Notes under the pieces: generated by a model
Seen by the model: the letters and a program-made list of their open reading frames with translations, nothing else
Told to the model about the DNA's origin: nothing
Database searches by the model: none
Assembly: GCF_048269565.1 (NCBI RefSeq)
Contig: NZ_JBLXIK010000003.1
Span: forward strand, 1-64,000
Direction of reading: 5' to 3'
Length of the DNA stretch: 64,000 nt
Source of the DNA: Maricaulis sp048269565
GTDB lineage: Bacteria; Pseudomonadota; Alphaproteobacteria; Caulobacterales; Maricaulaceae
Program-made: the position numbers and the translations under genes
Shown here: positions 17,721-26,816 of the stretch, one piece after another
How positions within the stretch are numbered: position 1 is the first letter of the stretch
Layout: every line of letters starts with the position of its first letter

Positions 17721-18308
17721 ATGTCGAAGAATGTCTGTGTCATCAATGGTCATCCCGATCCGGCCCAGGGACATTTCGTCGAGGCCCTGGCCGATGCCTA
17801 TGCCCATGGGGCCGGCGAGGGCGATCACACCGTCAGCCGGATCGATGTCGCCAGACTGCCGGTCGAGTTCCTGCGCAACCAGGCGCAGTTCGAGCAGCCG
17901 CCCGGCGAGGCGATCATCGCGGAGCGCGCCAAGATCGCCGCAGCGGATCACGTCGTGATGATCTACCCATTGTGGATGGGCTCGATGCCCGCCATCGACA
18001 AGGCCTTCCTGGAACAGGTCGGCCGCGGTGATTTTCTGATCGATACATCGGGCGGCGATGGCAAGGCGCTGGTGCGGCGCATGAAGGGCAAGTCGGTGCG
18101 GCTGATCGTGACGATGGGAATGCCCGGCCTGCTCTACAAGGTGGTCTTTGGTGCCCACAGCGTGAAGGCCGTCGAACGTAACATTTTCCGCATGGTCGGC
18201 TTCAATCCGGTCCGGCATCTGATTCTCGGCCTGGTGGAGGCCGTTGGCGACAAGGGGCGGACACGAATGCTCGAACGGGTGACGGCGCTCGGTCGCAAGG
18301 CGATCTAG
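17721..18308 (+). CDS. NAD(P)H:quinone oxidoreductase-like flavoprotein (Flavodoxin_2 fold)
   Basis: A 195-residue cytoplasmic flavoprotein. The FMN/FAD phosphate loop is CVINGHPDPAQGHFVEAL, followed by ADHVVMIYPLWMGSMPAIDKAFLEQV, the conserved W-x-x-P-A-x-L/I-K segment of the NQO/KefF/MdaB group. This group performs two-electron reduction of quinones or acts as an ancillary subunit of K+ efflux systems. The late TMGMPGLLYKVVFGAHSVKAVERN fits the family helix. No efflux channel is adjacent, so substrate and role are open. The GAGAGGCGTCC box precedes the ATG. It follows liuB by 78 bases and may be co-transcribed, but has no clear role in leucine use. Confidence 0.8.
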   Translation: MSKNVCVINGHPDPAQGHFVEALADAYAHGAGEGDHTVSRIDVARLPVEFLRNQAQFEQPPGEAIIAERAKIAAADHVVMIYPLWMGSMPAIDKAFLEQVGRGDFLIDTSGGDGKALVRRMKGKSVRLIVTMGMPGLLYKVVFGAHSVKAVERNIFRMVGFNPVRHLILGLVEAVGDKGRTRMLERVTALGRKAI

Positions 18309-18512
18309 GACGTGCCCCCGGGACGGGCTGGCGCCCCGGCCCCGCGGTTCAATTTGTCTCCGTGGCAAAACCGCTTGTAACAATTCCTTAATAAAATTCG
18401 CCTGTGAGGAGAACAGGCTTTCCAAACTTGGCAATTCGAAACATCGTTAGCCTAATGGGCGCGTCTTGGGGTAAGGTGAGCGTCGTCATTAATGGCGGGA
18501 GGGGATTTTAGT

Positions 18513-18908
18513 ATGGAATTTTTGGAGCCGGTTATCGGTATTTTCAATCAGGGGCTTGATTTCTTCAGGCCGGGGCTTGTCGCCCATGCGGGCGATGGTG
18601 TGTCGACCATCAACTGGATGCCACTGGGCATTCAGCTCGGCGTGATCGCCCTGGTTCTGGCGTTGCTGATGCGCGAAATCGGCGGAATCATCATTTTCAC
18701 CGTGGTCGGTGTGATCATCCATGTCATCGTTGACGTGGTGATGCCGATGGTGCGGGGCGGCGGTGGCGCCGGCTTCGACATGAACGGCTTCATCGCCCAG
18801 TTCACGCAGATGGATTATCTGCTGTATCTGGGCGCGCTGGCTGTCGGCTATTTTGTCGGCATCATCGTGCTGTCCATCCTCAAGGGCCTGATCTTCCGCG
18901 GCGACTGA
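18513..18908 (+). CDS. Hypothetical small inner-membrane protein, 131 aa
   Basis: Starts MEFLEPVIGIFNQGLDFF at an ATG with GGGAGGGG 8 bases upstream, which decides the start over an in-frame ATG at 18492. Three hydrophobic helices are visible: IQLGVIALVLALLM, IGGIIIFTVVGVIIHVIVDVVMPM, and LLYLGALAVGYFVGIIVLSIL. A Gly-rich break (VRGGGGAGF) lies between the second and third. I recognise no family. The 204-base spacer before it holds AT-rich promoter-like sequence but no confident boxes. A strong terminator follows at 18938, so this is probably a monocistronic unit. Confidence 0.7.
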   Translation: MEFLEPVIGIFNQGLDFFRPGLVAHAGDGVSTINWMPLGIQLGVIALVLALLMREIGGIIIFTVVGVIIHVIVDVVMPMVRGGGGAGFDMNGFIAQFTQMDYLLYLGALAVGYFVGIIVLSILKGLIFRGD

Positions 18909-18937
18909 CGCGGGACCGGTCATGACCGACTGATTTC

Positions 18938-18980
18938 GGGGCCGCCGGCATTCGTGCCGGCGGCCCCTGTCTTGTTGGCT
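18938..18980 (+). terminator. Intrinsic terminator
   Basis: A perfect 12-bp stem, GGGGCCGCCGGC (18938-18949) with GCCGGCGGCCCC (18956-18967) and loop ATTCGT, followed by the T-rich tail TGTCTTGTTGGCTGTT. It lies 30 bases after the stop of the small membrane-protein gene and ahead of liuC, separating the two units. Confidence 0.8.
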
Positions 18981-19090
18981 GTTCTGTCGGCGGTCTTGTT
19001 TGCAATCGCCGGCCAGCGGCAATCCGCCCCTTGGCCCGGCGGCGCGGCGGGGCTAAGTCTGGACCTGAAGTTTCACAATGAGGAAATCCG

Positions 19091-19885
19091 ATGAGCGACG
19101 CGCCCGTTCTGCTTGATGTCAGCCCTGCCGGTGTGGCCGTGGTCACGATCAACCGGCCTGAAAAGCACAATGCCTTCAACGCCGAGGTCATTGCGGCGCT
19201 GTCCGAGGCCTTCGAGACCCTGCGCGCCAATCCGGGCAATGTCCGCATGGTGCTCCTGCGCGGGGCCGGGCCAAGCTTCTCCGCCGGGGCCGATCTGGAA
19301 TGGATGCAGTCAGCCGCCCATTTCGACGAAGCCGATAATGAGCAGGACGCGCTGGCGCTCGCCACCATGCTCAAACGCCTCTACGACCTGCCGCAGATGA
19401 CCGTCGCGATGGTGCAGGGCGCAGCCATGGGCGGCGGCGCCGGCCTGCTGGCCGCCTGCGATGTCGGCGTGGTCATGAGCGATGCCAAGATCCGCTTCTC
19501 CGAAGTGCGCCTCGGCCTCACGCCGGCGACGATCGCGCCCTATGTCGTGCGCGCCATCGGTCCGAAATGGGCGCGGGCCCTGTTTACGTCGGGCGAGAGT
19601 TTTGACGGCAATTTTGCCTATCATATGGGCCTGGCCCAATATGTCGTCGCCAATATGGAAGAGATGACCCAGATCGAGGAACATCTGGGCAAGCTGGCCT
19701 TTGCCACCGCGCCGGGCGCCGTCGCCGACGCCAAGCAATTGGTCGATGACGTCACGGGCCGCGAGATCGATCACGGGCTCGCCGTTCATACCGCCAAGGC
19801 CATCGCCCGGCGCCGTGTCTCCGAAGAGGGGCGTGAAGGCCTGGCGGCCTTCCTCGAGCGTCGCAAGCCGAACTGGGCGGAATAG
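19091..19885 (+). CDS. liuC: Methylglutaconyl-CoA hydratase-like enoyl-CoA hydratase
   Basis: A 264-residue crotonase-fold enzyme. N-terminal VVTINRPEKHNAFNAEVI, the first oxyanion loop GPSFSAGADLEWMQ, and the second MVQGAAMGGGAGLLAACDVGVV are all intact, followed by SEVRLGLTPATIAPYVV. The SEVRLGLTPATI segment and the ADLEWMQ loop are typical of 3-methylglutaconyl-CoA hydratases (LiuC/AtuE), which convert 3-methylglutaconyl-CoA to HMG-CoA. Position between MCC beta and alpha genes supports this. The start at 19091 follows GAGGAAATCC. The next gene (DUF817) begins 14 bases later, so the two may share a transcript. A general enoyl-CoA hydratase role is the alternative. Confidence 0.88.
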   Translation: MSDAPVLLDVSPAGVAVVTINRPEKHNAFNAEVIAALSEAFETLRANPGNVRMVLLRGAGPSFSAGADLEWMQSAAHFDEADNEQDALALATMLKRLYDLPQMTVAMVQGAAMGGGAGLLAACDVGVVMSDAKIRFSEVRLGLTPATIAPYVVRAIGPKWARALFTSGESFDGNFAYHMGLAQYVVANMEEMTQIEEHLGKLAFATAPGAVADAKQLVDDVTGREIDHGLAVHTAKAIARRRVSEEGREGLAAFLERRKPNWAE

Positions 19886-19899
19886 ACGCGAGAGCCGGC

Positions 19900-20763
19900 A
19901 TGATCCGGCTCCCGGACCCGCGCGCTTTCCTGCATGCGCGCCGTGAGGCCTTGCGGGCCTGGTTCGTGCACGGGCCGTGGACCCAGGGCGTGTTCGAATT
20001 TGTCGCCTTCGGCATCAAGCAGGCCTGGGCCTGCCTGTTTGGCGGTCTGATGCTGGCCCTGCTGCTGGGGACCTATCTCTGGTATCCGGCCGGCTGGGCG
20101 CTGGCGCGGTTCGATTTCCTGACCCTGGCGGCGCTGTCGATCCAGATCATGCTGCTGGCAACCCGGCTGGAGACCTGGGAGGAGGCGAAGGTGATCGCCG
20201 CCTTCCACGTCGTCGGCACGGTGATGGAAATCTTCAAGACCCAGGCCGGCAGCTGGGAATATCCCGAGGCCAGCCTGCTGCGCATTGCCGATGTGCCGCT
20301 CTTCTCCGGCTTCATGTATGCGGCGGTCGGATCCTATATCGCGCGGGTCTGGCGGATCTTCGATTTCCGCTTCGACCGCTTTCCGAAGATACACTGGCAA
20401 ATCGCTTTGGCTGTGGCGGTTTACATCAATTTCTTCGCCCATCACTACATGCCGGATTTCCGGCTTTTCCTGTTCCTGGCGACCGGGATTGTCTATGGCC
20501 GCTGCGTCGTCTGGTTCCGGCCCGACGCGGCGCACCGGCCGATGCCGCTGGTGGTCGGTTTCCTGCTGGTGGCACTGTTCATCTGGTTTGCCGAAAACCT
20601 CGGCACCTTCGCCCGCGCCTGGGCCTATCCCGGCCAGGAGGCCGGCTGGCACATGGTCTCCCTGGCCAAGCTCGGCTCCTGGTATCTGCTGATGATCATC
20701 AGCTTCGTTCTGGTCGCCTCGGTGCAATCGCGGCCGGCCAAGCGGGCGCCAGACAGCGTCTAG
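19900..20763 (+). CDS. DUF817 family integral membrane protein
   Basis: A 287-residue protein with seven or eight hydrophobic segments. DUF817 landmarks: FEFVAFGIKQAWACLFGGLM, GTVMEIFKTQAGSWEYPE, PLFSGFMYAAVGSYIARVWR and INFFAHHYMPDFR. Members are inner-membrane proteins of unknown function common in alphaproteobacteria. Conserved acidic, His and aromatic residues at the helix ends suggest a carrier or membrane enzyme, but nothing proves it. It starts 14 bases after liuC stops. Its 3' end overlaps the convergent M20 peptidase gene by 4 bases. Confidence 0.85.
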   Translation: MIRLPDPRAFLHARREALRAWFVHGPWTQGVFEFVAFGIKQAWACLFGGLMLALLLGTYLWYPAGWALARFDFLTLAALSIQIMLLATRLETWEEAKVIAAFHVVGTVMEIFKTQAGSWEYPEASLLRIADVPLFSGFMYAAVGSYIARVWRIFDFRFDRFPKIHWQIALAVAVYINFFAHHYMPDFRLFLFLATGIVYGRCVVWFRPDAAHRPMPLVVGFLLVALFIWFAENLGTFARAWAYPGQEAGWHMVSLAKLGSWYLLMIISFVLVASVQSRPAKRAPDSV

Positions 20764-22223
20764 CGATCTGCGTCAGCGCGAACAGCGGCTCCGATCACGG
20801 CGTGGAAATAGGCCGCCATGCGGGGGAGATCCTCGACCGCGATGTGTTCGTCATCGCCATGGATGCGGGCAACATCGTCCATGCCGGCGCGGACCGGCGC
20901 ATAGCGATAAAGGTTTTCCGACACATCGGCGAAGGCGCGGGCATCGGTGGTCGCCGTCAACATCATCGGCACGGCGGGTGTCCCCTCAGGCGCGAAGGCA
21001 AGGGCGGCTCCGGCGATCAGGTCCCAGGCCGGACCCTCGGTCGCGGCGACGGGCGGTGCATCATTGATCGAGCCCCAGGGCTCGATGGTGACGCCGTCGA
21101 GATCGGCGATACTGGCGCGCAGATGCGCAAGGGCACTGTCGGTCGTATCGCGCGGATGCAGGCGCAGATTGACCAGGGCGCGTGATTCCTGCGGCAGGAC
21201 ATTATCCTTGATGCCGCCTTGCACGATGGTCGGCGCGATCGTCGTGCCGAGCAGGGCGCGGCTGGCATCATCGGCCATGAAGCGTTCGGTCAGGACCGGC
21301 CCGAACAGGCCGGAATGGCGCATCGCGAAGCCGGCCATGCCGCTTGCCTGCGGGGCGAGGGCGGCGATCATGGCGCGGGTCGGGCCGCCATCGAGCCCGT
21401 GCTCGAAGGGCGCTTCCTCGATCTGCACCAGGGCCCGGGCCAGCAGTCCGACCGAGGTATGTTGCGGCGGTGTCGAGGAATGGCCGCCGCGCGCACGCGC
21501 CGTGATCTCGACGGTCATATAGCCCTTTTCCGCCACCGCAATCATCGCCGCCGGCGTGCCGGAGACCGGGTTTTCCATGATGGTGAAACCGCCCTCATCG
21601 AGGGTGAACCAGGCGTGTTGACCGGTCCGGGCGATGTAGTCCGCTGCCGCGCGGGCACCGGCGCCGCCGACTTCCTCATCGGCACCGAGCGCGAGATAGA
21701 CCGTGCGCGCTGGCTGTGTCCCCTCGGCGAGGTGGCGCTCGACAGCGCTGAGCAGGGTGATGAGATGGCCCTTCATGTCCATCGTGCCGCGGCCCCAGAC
21801 CAGACCGTCAGCGATGACGCCATCAAAGGCGGGATAGGTCCAGCGTTCTTCCGTGCCCGGTTCGACCGGCACGACATCCTGATGGGCCAGGAAGATGACC
21901 GGTGCCAGTTCGGCATCGCTGCCGCGCCAGGTGAAGATGACGGAATGCCCGCCCAGCTCGGTGATCTCCAGCCGGGAATGGACCAGCGGGAATCGCTCGG
22001 CGAGAAAGGCGCGGAAGGCATCGAAATCATCTGCGCTTTCAGCCTCGAAGCCGGGCGCCGAAATGGTGCGGAAGCGGATCGCCTCGGCCAGCGTCTGTGA
22101 CAATTCACCGGCATCGAAGACGGCCGGCGTGATGTCGAGCGCTTGTGGCGTCTCGCTGGCGGTATTGCCGCTGCAGCCAACCAGCGCCAGGCTGGCCATG
22201 CAGGCGATCAGGCCTCGTTTCAT
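20760..22223 (-). CDS. M20 family metallopeptidase lipoprotein (carboxypeptidase/PM20D1-like)
   Basis: A 487-residue protein with a lipoprotein signal (MKRGLIACMASLALVGCSG, lipobox LVGC). The M20 zinc site can be followed: VIFLAHQDVVPVEPG (first His-x-Asp), WGRGTMDMKGHLITLL (bridging Asp), LALGADEEVGGAGARAAA (general-base Glu-Glu), GGFTIMENP with Asp nearby, and the lid/dimerisation domain at about 220-340. The gap between the signal and the catalytic domain, and the form FEHGLDGGPTRAM, resemble the carboxypeptidase S/PM20D1 subgroup. It would trim peptides or N-acyl amino acids in the periplasm. It is divergent from liuD with 212 bases between starts. Confidence 0.88.
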   Translation of the reverse strand: MKRGLIACMASLALVGCSGNTASETPQALDITPAVFDAGELSQTLAEAIRFRTISAPGFEAESADDFDAFRAFLAERFPLVHSRLEITELGGHSVIFTWRGSDAELAPVIFLAHQDVVPVEPGTEERWTYPAFDGVIADGLVWGRGTMDMKGHLITLLSAVERHLAEGTQPARTVYLALGADEEVGGAGARAAADYIARTGQHAWFTLDEGGFTIMENPVSGTPAAMIAVAEKGYMTVEITARARGGHSSTPPQHTSVGLLARALVQIEEAPFEHGLDGGPTRAMIAALAPQASGMAGFAMRHSGLFGPVLTERFMADDASRALLGTTIAPTIVQGGIKDNVLPQESRALVNLRLHPRDTTDSALAHLRASIADLDGVTIEPWGSINDAPPVAATEGPAWDLIAGAALAFAPEGTPAVPMMLTATTDARAFADVSENLYRYAPVRAGMDDVARIHGDDEHIAVEDLPRMAAYFHAVIGAAVRADADR

Positions 22224-22435
22224 CGTCCATGCTCCCCCAGTGGTACCCGGCAGCGATCATGCTGCGAGGCCGGCTCCATCGCCTCACGGGCGAGCCTAGC
22301 GGCAGGAGCCGCCGGAGGCCAAGCGTCGAGTGCTGCGGGCGCGGGCCGCGAGGCGCAAATCAGCATCGGTCATTTCCTCCGGGATCGGGCTGTGCGATAC
22401 CGGCGAGAGGAAGCGAAACCCGAGCCGGACACGCC

Positions 22436-24439
22436 ATGATCAAGACCCTCCTGATAGCCAATCGCGGCGAGATCGCCTGCCGTATCATGCGCACCGCCCA
22501 GCGGATGGGCATTCGCTGCGTCGCGGTCTATTCCGAGGCCGATGCCGAGGCCCTGCATGTACGCATGGCCGATGACGCGGTGCTGATCGGACCGGCACCG
22601 GCGGCGGAGAGCTATCTGCGTGCCGACAGGATTATCGCGGCGGCGGTCCAGTGCCGCGCCGATGCGATCCATCCCGGCTATGGTTTCCTGTCGGAGAATG
22701 CCGCCTTTGCCGAAACCTGTAGCGAGAACGGCATCATCTTTGTCGGCCCGTCGGCGGAGTCGATTCGGGCGATGGGGCTGAAGGACCGTGCCAAGGCGCT
22801 GATGGAAGAGGCCGGCGTGCCGGTGACACCGGGCTATCACGGCGAGAACCAGGATCCCGAATTGCTCAAGGATGCCGCCGGCGCCATCGGCTATCCGGTG
22901 CTGATCAAGGCTGTCGCCGGCGGCGGCGGCAAGGGCATGCGCAAGGTCGAGCATGAGCGCGATTTCCTTGCCGGTCTGGAAAGCTGCAAGCGTGAAGCGT
23001 CCAAGAGCTTTGGTGATGATCGCGTGCTGATCGAGAAATTCATCACCAATCCGCGCCATATCGAGGTCCAGGTCTTCGGCGACAGCCGCGGCCGTGTCGT
23101 GCACATGTATGAGCGCGACTGTTCCCTGCAGCGCCGCCACCAGAAAGTGATCGAGGAAGCGCCGGCACCGGGGATGACGCCGGCCGTGCGCACCGCGATG
23201 TGCTCCGCCGCGATCAATGCCGCCAGGGCCGTCGATTATGTCGGCGCCGGCACGGTGGAGTTCATCGTCGATGGTTCCGGCGCGCTGCGCGAGGACGGTT
23301 TCTTCTTCATGGAGATGAATACACGGCTGCAGGTCGAGCACCCGGTCACGGAAATGGTCACGGGCCTCGATCTGGTCGAGCTGCAGCTGAATGTGGCCGC
23401 CGGTGGTTCGGTGCCGGAACAGGACATGATTGGCCTGCACGGTCATGCGATCGAGGCGCGGCTCTATGCCGAGGACCCGGTCAATGGCTTCCTGCCGTCG
23501 ATCGGTGCGCTGCACCGGCTCGATCTGCCCGAAGACGATGCCGAGGCGCGTGTCGAGACCGGCGTCGAGCAGGGCGGGGAAGTCTCGCTGCATTATGACC
23601 CGATGATCGCCAAGCTCATCGCCCATGGCGAGACCCGCCAGGACGCGGCGTCGCGGCTTGCGGTGATGCTCGACGAGCTCGTCGTGTGGCCGGTCAAGAC
23701 CAATGCCGGCTTCCTGCGCCGCGCCGTCCTGCATCCGGATTTTCTCGCCGAGCGCCTCAATACCGGCTTCATCGAGACCCATATCGACACGCTGGTGCCG
23801 CCGGCGATCAGCCTGGTTGATGCCGGCTTTGCCGTGCTCGGTGCGCTCGACCTGACGCCGCTGCTGGCCGATCTGTCCGATCCCTTCGACGTTGCCGATG
23901 GCTGGCGCATGAATGCGGCGCCGCAGATCCGCCACCGCTTCGAAGTCGACGGGGCGCAAATCGATGTCGCGCTGGAGATCGAGGGCGACTGTCTGACGGT
24001 TGTCGCCGATGGTGAGCGCCAGGAGTTGGACGGGCTCGAGGTCGAGGCGCTTGATGAAGGCTACCTGTTCCAGGCCGAAGCCGATGGCGAGACCGTGATC
24101 GCCCGGTTTGAACGGCTCGATCAGGGCTGTCTCGTTTCGTCACGCGGCTGCACCAGCCTGTTCGCCCTGTCTCATCCTGACGCAGCGGTCGATGCCCTGG
24201 AAGCGGGCGATACGATCAAGGCTCCGATGCCGGGCAAGGTGCTGGCGGTCAATGTCGCCGCTGGCGACAGTGTGGAGCGCGGCCAGGCGCTGGTCGTGCT
24301 TGAGGCGATGAAGATGGAACATGCGCTCGCGGCGCCGCGTGAAGGCACGATCGCAGAGATGCGGGTCGAGGCCGGCGCCCAGGTCGCCGAGGGTGATATT
24401 CTCGTCCTGTTGCAGGAGTTGGACGCCAAAACGGACTGA
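22436..24439 (+). CDS. liuD: Methylcrotonyl-CoA carboxylase alpha subunit (biotin carboxylase + biotin carrier)
   Basis: A 667-residue protein starting MIKTLLIANRGEIACRIMRTA. It has biotin carboxylase domains (VAGGGGKGMRKV, FFMEMNTRLQVEHPVTEM), an MCC-type BT middle region, and a biotinyl domain with EAMKMEHALAAP (Lys about 626). The M-x-H after the biotin Lys and the shorter C-terminal linker separate it from the PccA paralogue at 1545. It performs ATP-dependent carboxylation of biotin for the carboxyltransferase at 16035. The ATG at 22436 is used; the open frame reaches 97 codons further upstream, but that part is Arg/Pro-rich and unlike the family. HMG-CoA lyase, often next to it, does not follow. 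Confidence 0.93.
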   Translation: MIKTLLIANRGEIACRIMRTAQRMGIRCVAVYSEADAEALHVRMADDAVLIGPAPAAESYLRADRIIAAAVQCRADAIHPGYGFLSENAAFAETCSENGIIFVGPSAESIRAMGLKDRAKALMEEAGVPVTPGYHGENQDPELLKDAAGAIGYPVLIKAVAGGGGKGMRKVEHERDFLAGLESCKREASKSFGDDRVLIEKFITNPRHIEVQVFGDSRGRVVHMYERDCSLQRRHQKVIEEAPAPGMTPAVRTAMCSAAINAARAVDYVGAGTVEFIVDGSGALREDGFFFMEMNTRLQVEHPVTEMVTGLDLVELQLNVAAGGSVPEQDMIGLHGHAIEARLYAEDPVNGFLPSIGALHRLDLPEDDAEARVETGVEQGGEVSLHYDPMIAKLIAHGETRQDAASRLAVMLDELVVWPVKTNAGFLRRAVLHPDFLAERLNTGFIETHIDTLVPPAISLVDAGFAVLGALDLTPLLADLSDPFDVADGWRMNAAPQIRHRFEVDGAQIDVALEIEGDCLTVVADGERQELDGLEVEALDEGYLFQAEADGETVIARFERLDQGCLVSSRGCTSLFALSHPDAAVDALEAGDTIKAPMPGKVLAVNVAAGDSVERGQALVVLEAMKMEHALAAPREGTIAEMRVEAGAQVAEGDILVLLQELDAKTD

Positions 24440-24507
24440 ATTCCCGCCTGACGCGAAGCTGGCACCATTCCTGCTCATCCCAGGGGAGAGCACAGGGAGC
24501 CGGTTCA

Positions 24508-25461
24508 ATGCGTGACACTTTCATGGAGCGTTTCAGCAGCAATTGGTCAGTCGAGGCGCGGCAGAAATTCCGCCGCGAGCCGGCCGTCGTTCGTCATAAT
24601 TATCACGAACACCACCTGTTTTCCGACATGGCACTGGCGGCCCTGATCGAGCGGCATCCGCGCGAGCTGATCGATTTCTGCACCATGGGCGATGACGCCA
24701 CCGATCATGACAGCTGGCGCGCCGGCGATCCGGGCGCGCTGAGCGGGATGGAGCTGATCGAGGCGGTGCGCAAGGGCAGGCTCTGGCTCAATTTGCGCCA
24801 TGCGATGGATCTGGATGCGCAATACCGGCCGATCTTCGACGCCATGCTGGCCGACATGAAGCGCGCCAATCCGGGCTTCCGACCGCTGGTCGCCGAGGCC
24901 GGCATCCTGATTTCCTCGCCCGCAGCCCAGGTCTTCCTGCACTCGGACGTGTCGGAGACCATGCTCTGGCACATGCGCGGCGTGAAGCGCTTCCGCACCT
25001 ATCCGCCGCGGCTGCCCTACCTCAATCGCGATGATGTCGAAGGCGTGCTGCATCAGGACAAGACCGAGGATATCGCTTTCGATCCGGCCTGGGACAAGGC
25101 TGCCTTCACCATCGACCTGCATCCGGGCATGGCGATCAACTGGCCGCTGCACGGGCCGCACCGGATCGAGAACCAGTCGGGCATCAATGTTTCGGTGCCA
25201 TTCGAGATCTCCACCCAGCAATCGCGGCGCCAGAACGCCGTTCTGTATGCCAACGGGATCCTGCGGCGCCAGTTCGGCTGGACGCCGCGCTCGACGGCGA
25301 CGGGCGGAGTGGGGGCGCTCGCCAAGCTGGCCCTGGCCGCAATGGTGAAGCTGAAGATCAAGGTCTTCGGGGCGCCGCAGGTCGATTTGCCCAAGAGCGC
25401 CAAGACGTTCGATATTGATCTGGCGGCACCGCAGGGCTTTGTCGATCGCCAGCCCGTGTGA
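24508..25461 (+). CDS. Cupin/JmjC-like domain protein
   Basis: A 317-residue cytoplasmic protein. The first 100 residues are helical. Then QVFLHSDVSETMLWHMRGVKRFRTYPP (about residues 145-170) and MAINWPLHGPHRIENQSGINVSVPFE (about 210-235) look like the two cupin motifs of a JmjC/cupin_8-like double-stranded beta-helix, with candidate metal ligands H and D in HSD and the second His in HGPHR. Proteins of this form in Caulobacterales are annotated as cupin-like or '2OG-like' and have no established substrate. The C-terminal 70 residues carry a possible amphipathic or membrane helix (LAKLALAAMVKLKIKVFG). It follows liuD by 68 bases on the same strand. Function is unassigned. Confidence 0.6.
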   Translation: MRDTFMERFSSNWSVEARQKFRREPAVVRHNYHEHHLFSDMALAALIERHPRELIDFCTMGDDATDHDSWRAGDPGALSGMELIEAVRKGRLWLNLRHAMDLDAQYRPIFDAMLADMKRANPGFRPLVAEAGILISSPAAQVFLHSDVSETMLWHMRGVKRFRTYPPRLPYLNRDDVEGVLHQDKTEDIAFDPAWDKAAFTIDLHPGMAINWPLHGPHRIENQSGINVSVPFEISTQQSRRQNAVLYANGILRRQFGWTPRSTATGGVGALAKLALAAMVKLKIKVFGAPQVDLPKSAKTFDIDLAAPQGFVDRQPV

Positions 25462-25516
25462 GGCTGGCCCGTTCGGCAGCTTTGACCGCGACCGGGATTC
25501 GCCCTAACTCCTGACC

Positions 25517-25954
25517 ATGGTCATGCATCTCATCAAGCTCTGTGTCGGCGTGAAGGAAATCGAGCAACTCGAATCCTGGCGGACGCAGGAAATCCTTGCC
25601 CGCCGCGCCGCCGGCGAGCCGGAGGTTATTGCGCATGTGACGCGGATGATGCCGACGCGCAAGGACGAGATCGAGGCCGGCGGCTCGCTCTACTGGGTCA
25701 TCAATGGCGCCGTGCAATGCCGCTCGGAAATCATCGCACTGGAACAGATCCAGAGCGAGGACGGCATCAAGCGTTGCGCCATCATCATGGCGCCGGAACT
25801 GATCCGCACAGCGCCATCACCAAAGCGCCCCTTCCAGGGTTGGCGCTATCTCAAGCCCGAAGATGCACCCCGCGATCTCTCGGCGCCCGGTGAGGGCGGG
25901 GAAGGGCTTTCTGACGAGCTGCGGGCCCGGCTGATGGAAATCGGCGCCTGGTAG
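25517..25954 (+). CDS. DUF1489 family protein
   Basis: A 145-residue cytoplasmic protein beginning MVMHLIKLCVGVKEIEQLESW. The whole sequence fits DUF1489: HVTRMMPTRKDEIEAGGSLYWVINGAVQCRSEI in the middle and APELIRTAPSPKRPFQGWRYL near the end. The family is nearly restricted to Alphaproteobacteria and has no known role; a basic, RNA-binding-like surface has been guessed from the conserved Arg/Lys but is unproven. A second ATG (25523) is also possible. The gene ends 3 bases before the convergent cyclotransferase gene. Confidence 0.88.
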   Translation: MVMHLIKLCVGVKEIEQLESWRTQEILARRAAGEPEVIAHVTRMMPTRKDEIEAGGSLYWVINGAVQCRSEIIALEQIQSEDGIKRCAIIMAPELIRTAPSPKRPFQGWRYLKPEDAPRDLSAPGEGGEGLSDELRARLMEIGAW

Positions 25955-25957
25955 CGC

Positions 25958-26764
25958 CTAATCGCCGTCGCCGGGCAGGCGGATCTCGTACAGCACCGGC
26001 CACAGCTTGCCGGTGACATAGATCTGGCCGGTCTCGTGATTGACGGCAATGCCATTGGCGACCGCATCACGCGGGTCGGCCACCCCGGCCGGCAGCAGCG
26101 CGCCCAGGTCGATAAGGCCGGTGACCCGGCCGGTTTCCGGGTCAATGCGGACGATCATGCTGGTCTGCCAGATATTGGCCCAGATCTCGCCATTGACCCA
26201 TTCCAGCTCATTGATGCGCCGCACGGGACGGCCATTGAGGGTGACGTCGATCGTGCCGGTCAGTTCCAGCGTTTCTGGATCAAGCAGACGCAATTGCGGC
26301 GACCCGTCCGAGAGGATCAGCTGGTTGCCATCCGTGGTCAGGCCCCAGCCTTCGCCGGGATAGGCGAACTGGTCGATCAGTTCGAAGGTGGCGGCATCGA
26401 ACACCATTCCGGCGCCGGAAACCCAGCTGACCATGAAAATCTCATCGCCGATCCTTGTGCTGCCCTCGCCAAAGATCGGCGGGTTGATATTGACCTGTTG
26501 CAGCACATGCCCGCTCTGTAGCTCGACACGGCGCAGGCTGGATTCACCGACCTGGCCGGTGCTCTCGAACATCGCGCCGTCATGGATGAACAGGCCCTGG
26601 GTGAAAGCGGCACTGTCGTGGGGATAGGTGGCGACGATTTCGGGCTGCACGGTTTGTGGCCGCACGATTTCCGCCCGTTCGGTCTCCGGGGCCGCCGGCT
26701 GGCCGCAGGCAATCAGTGGCAGGGTCAGCCAGGCCAGTGCGGCCAGGGAGAGGGTCGGTTTCAT
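25958..26764 (-). CDS. Glutaminyl-peptide cyclotransferase (plant/bacterial type), lipoprotein
   Basis: A 268-residue protein with a lipoprotein signal (MKPTLSLAALAWLTLPLIACG, lipobox LIAC, Cys20). The mature part is a five-bladed propeller of the bacterial/plant glutamine cyclotransferase family: TYPHDSAAFTQGLFI (the conserved H-D-x-x-A-F-T-Q-G-L), ESTGQVGESSLRRVEL, EGWGLTTDG, LNELEW-like RRINELEWVNGEIWANIWQT, and GIAVNHETGQIYVTGKLWP. The enzyme forms N-terminal pyroglutamate from Gln on exported proteins. Catalytic Glu and Gln positions appear kept. It is the downstream partner of panC on the minus strand (52 bases apart), though the two are functionally unrelated. Confidence 0.88.
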   Translation of the reverse strand: MKPTLSLAALAWLTLPLIACGQPAAPETERAEIVRPQTVQPEIVATYPHDSAAFTQGLFIHDGAMFESTGQVGESSLRRVELQSGHVLQQVNINPPIFGEGSTRIGDEIFMVSWVSGAGMVFDAATFELIDQFAYPGEGWGLTTDGNQLILSDGSPQLRLLDPETLELTGTIDVTLNGRPVRRINELEWVNGEIWANIWQTSMIVRIDPETGRVTGLIDLGALLPAGVADPRDAVANGIAVNHETGQIYVTGKLWPVLYEIRLPGDGD

Positions 26765-26816
26765 ATCGCAGTGTCCAGACTTCAAACCAGAGGTCAGCTT
26801 AGCGCCAATTCCGGCG

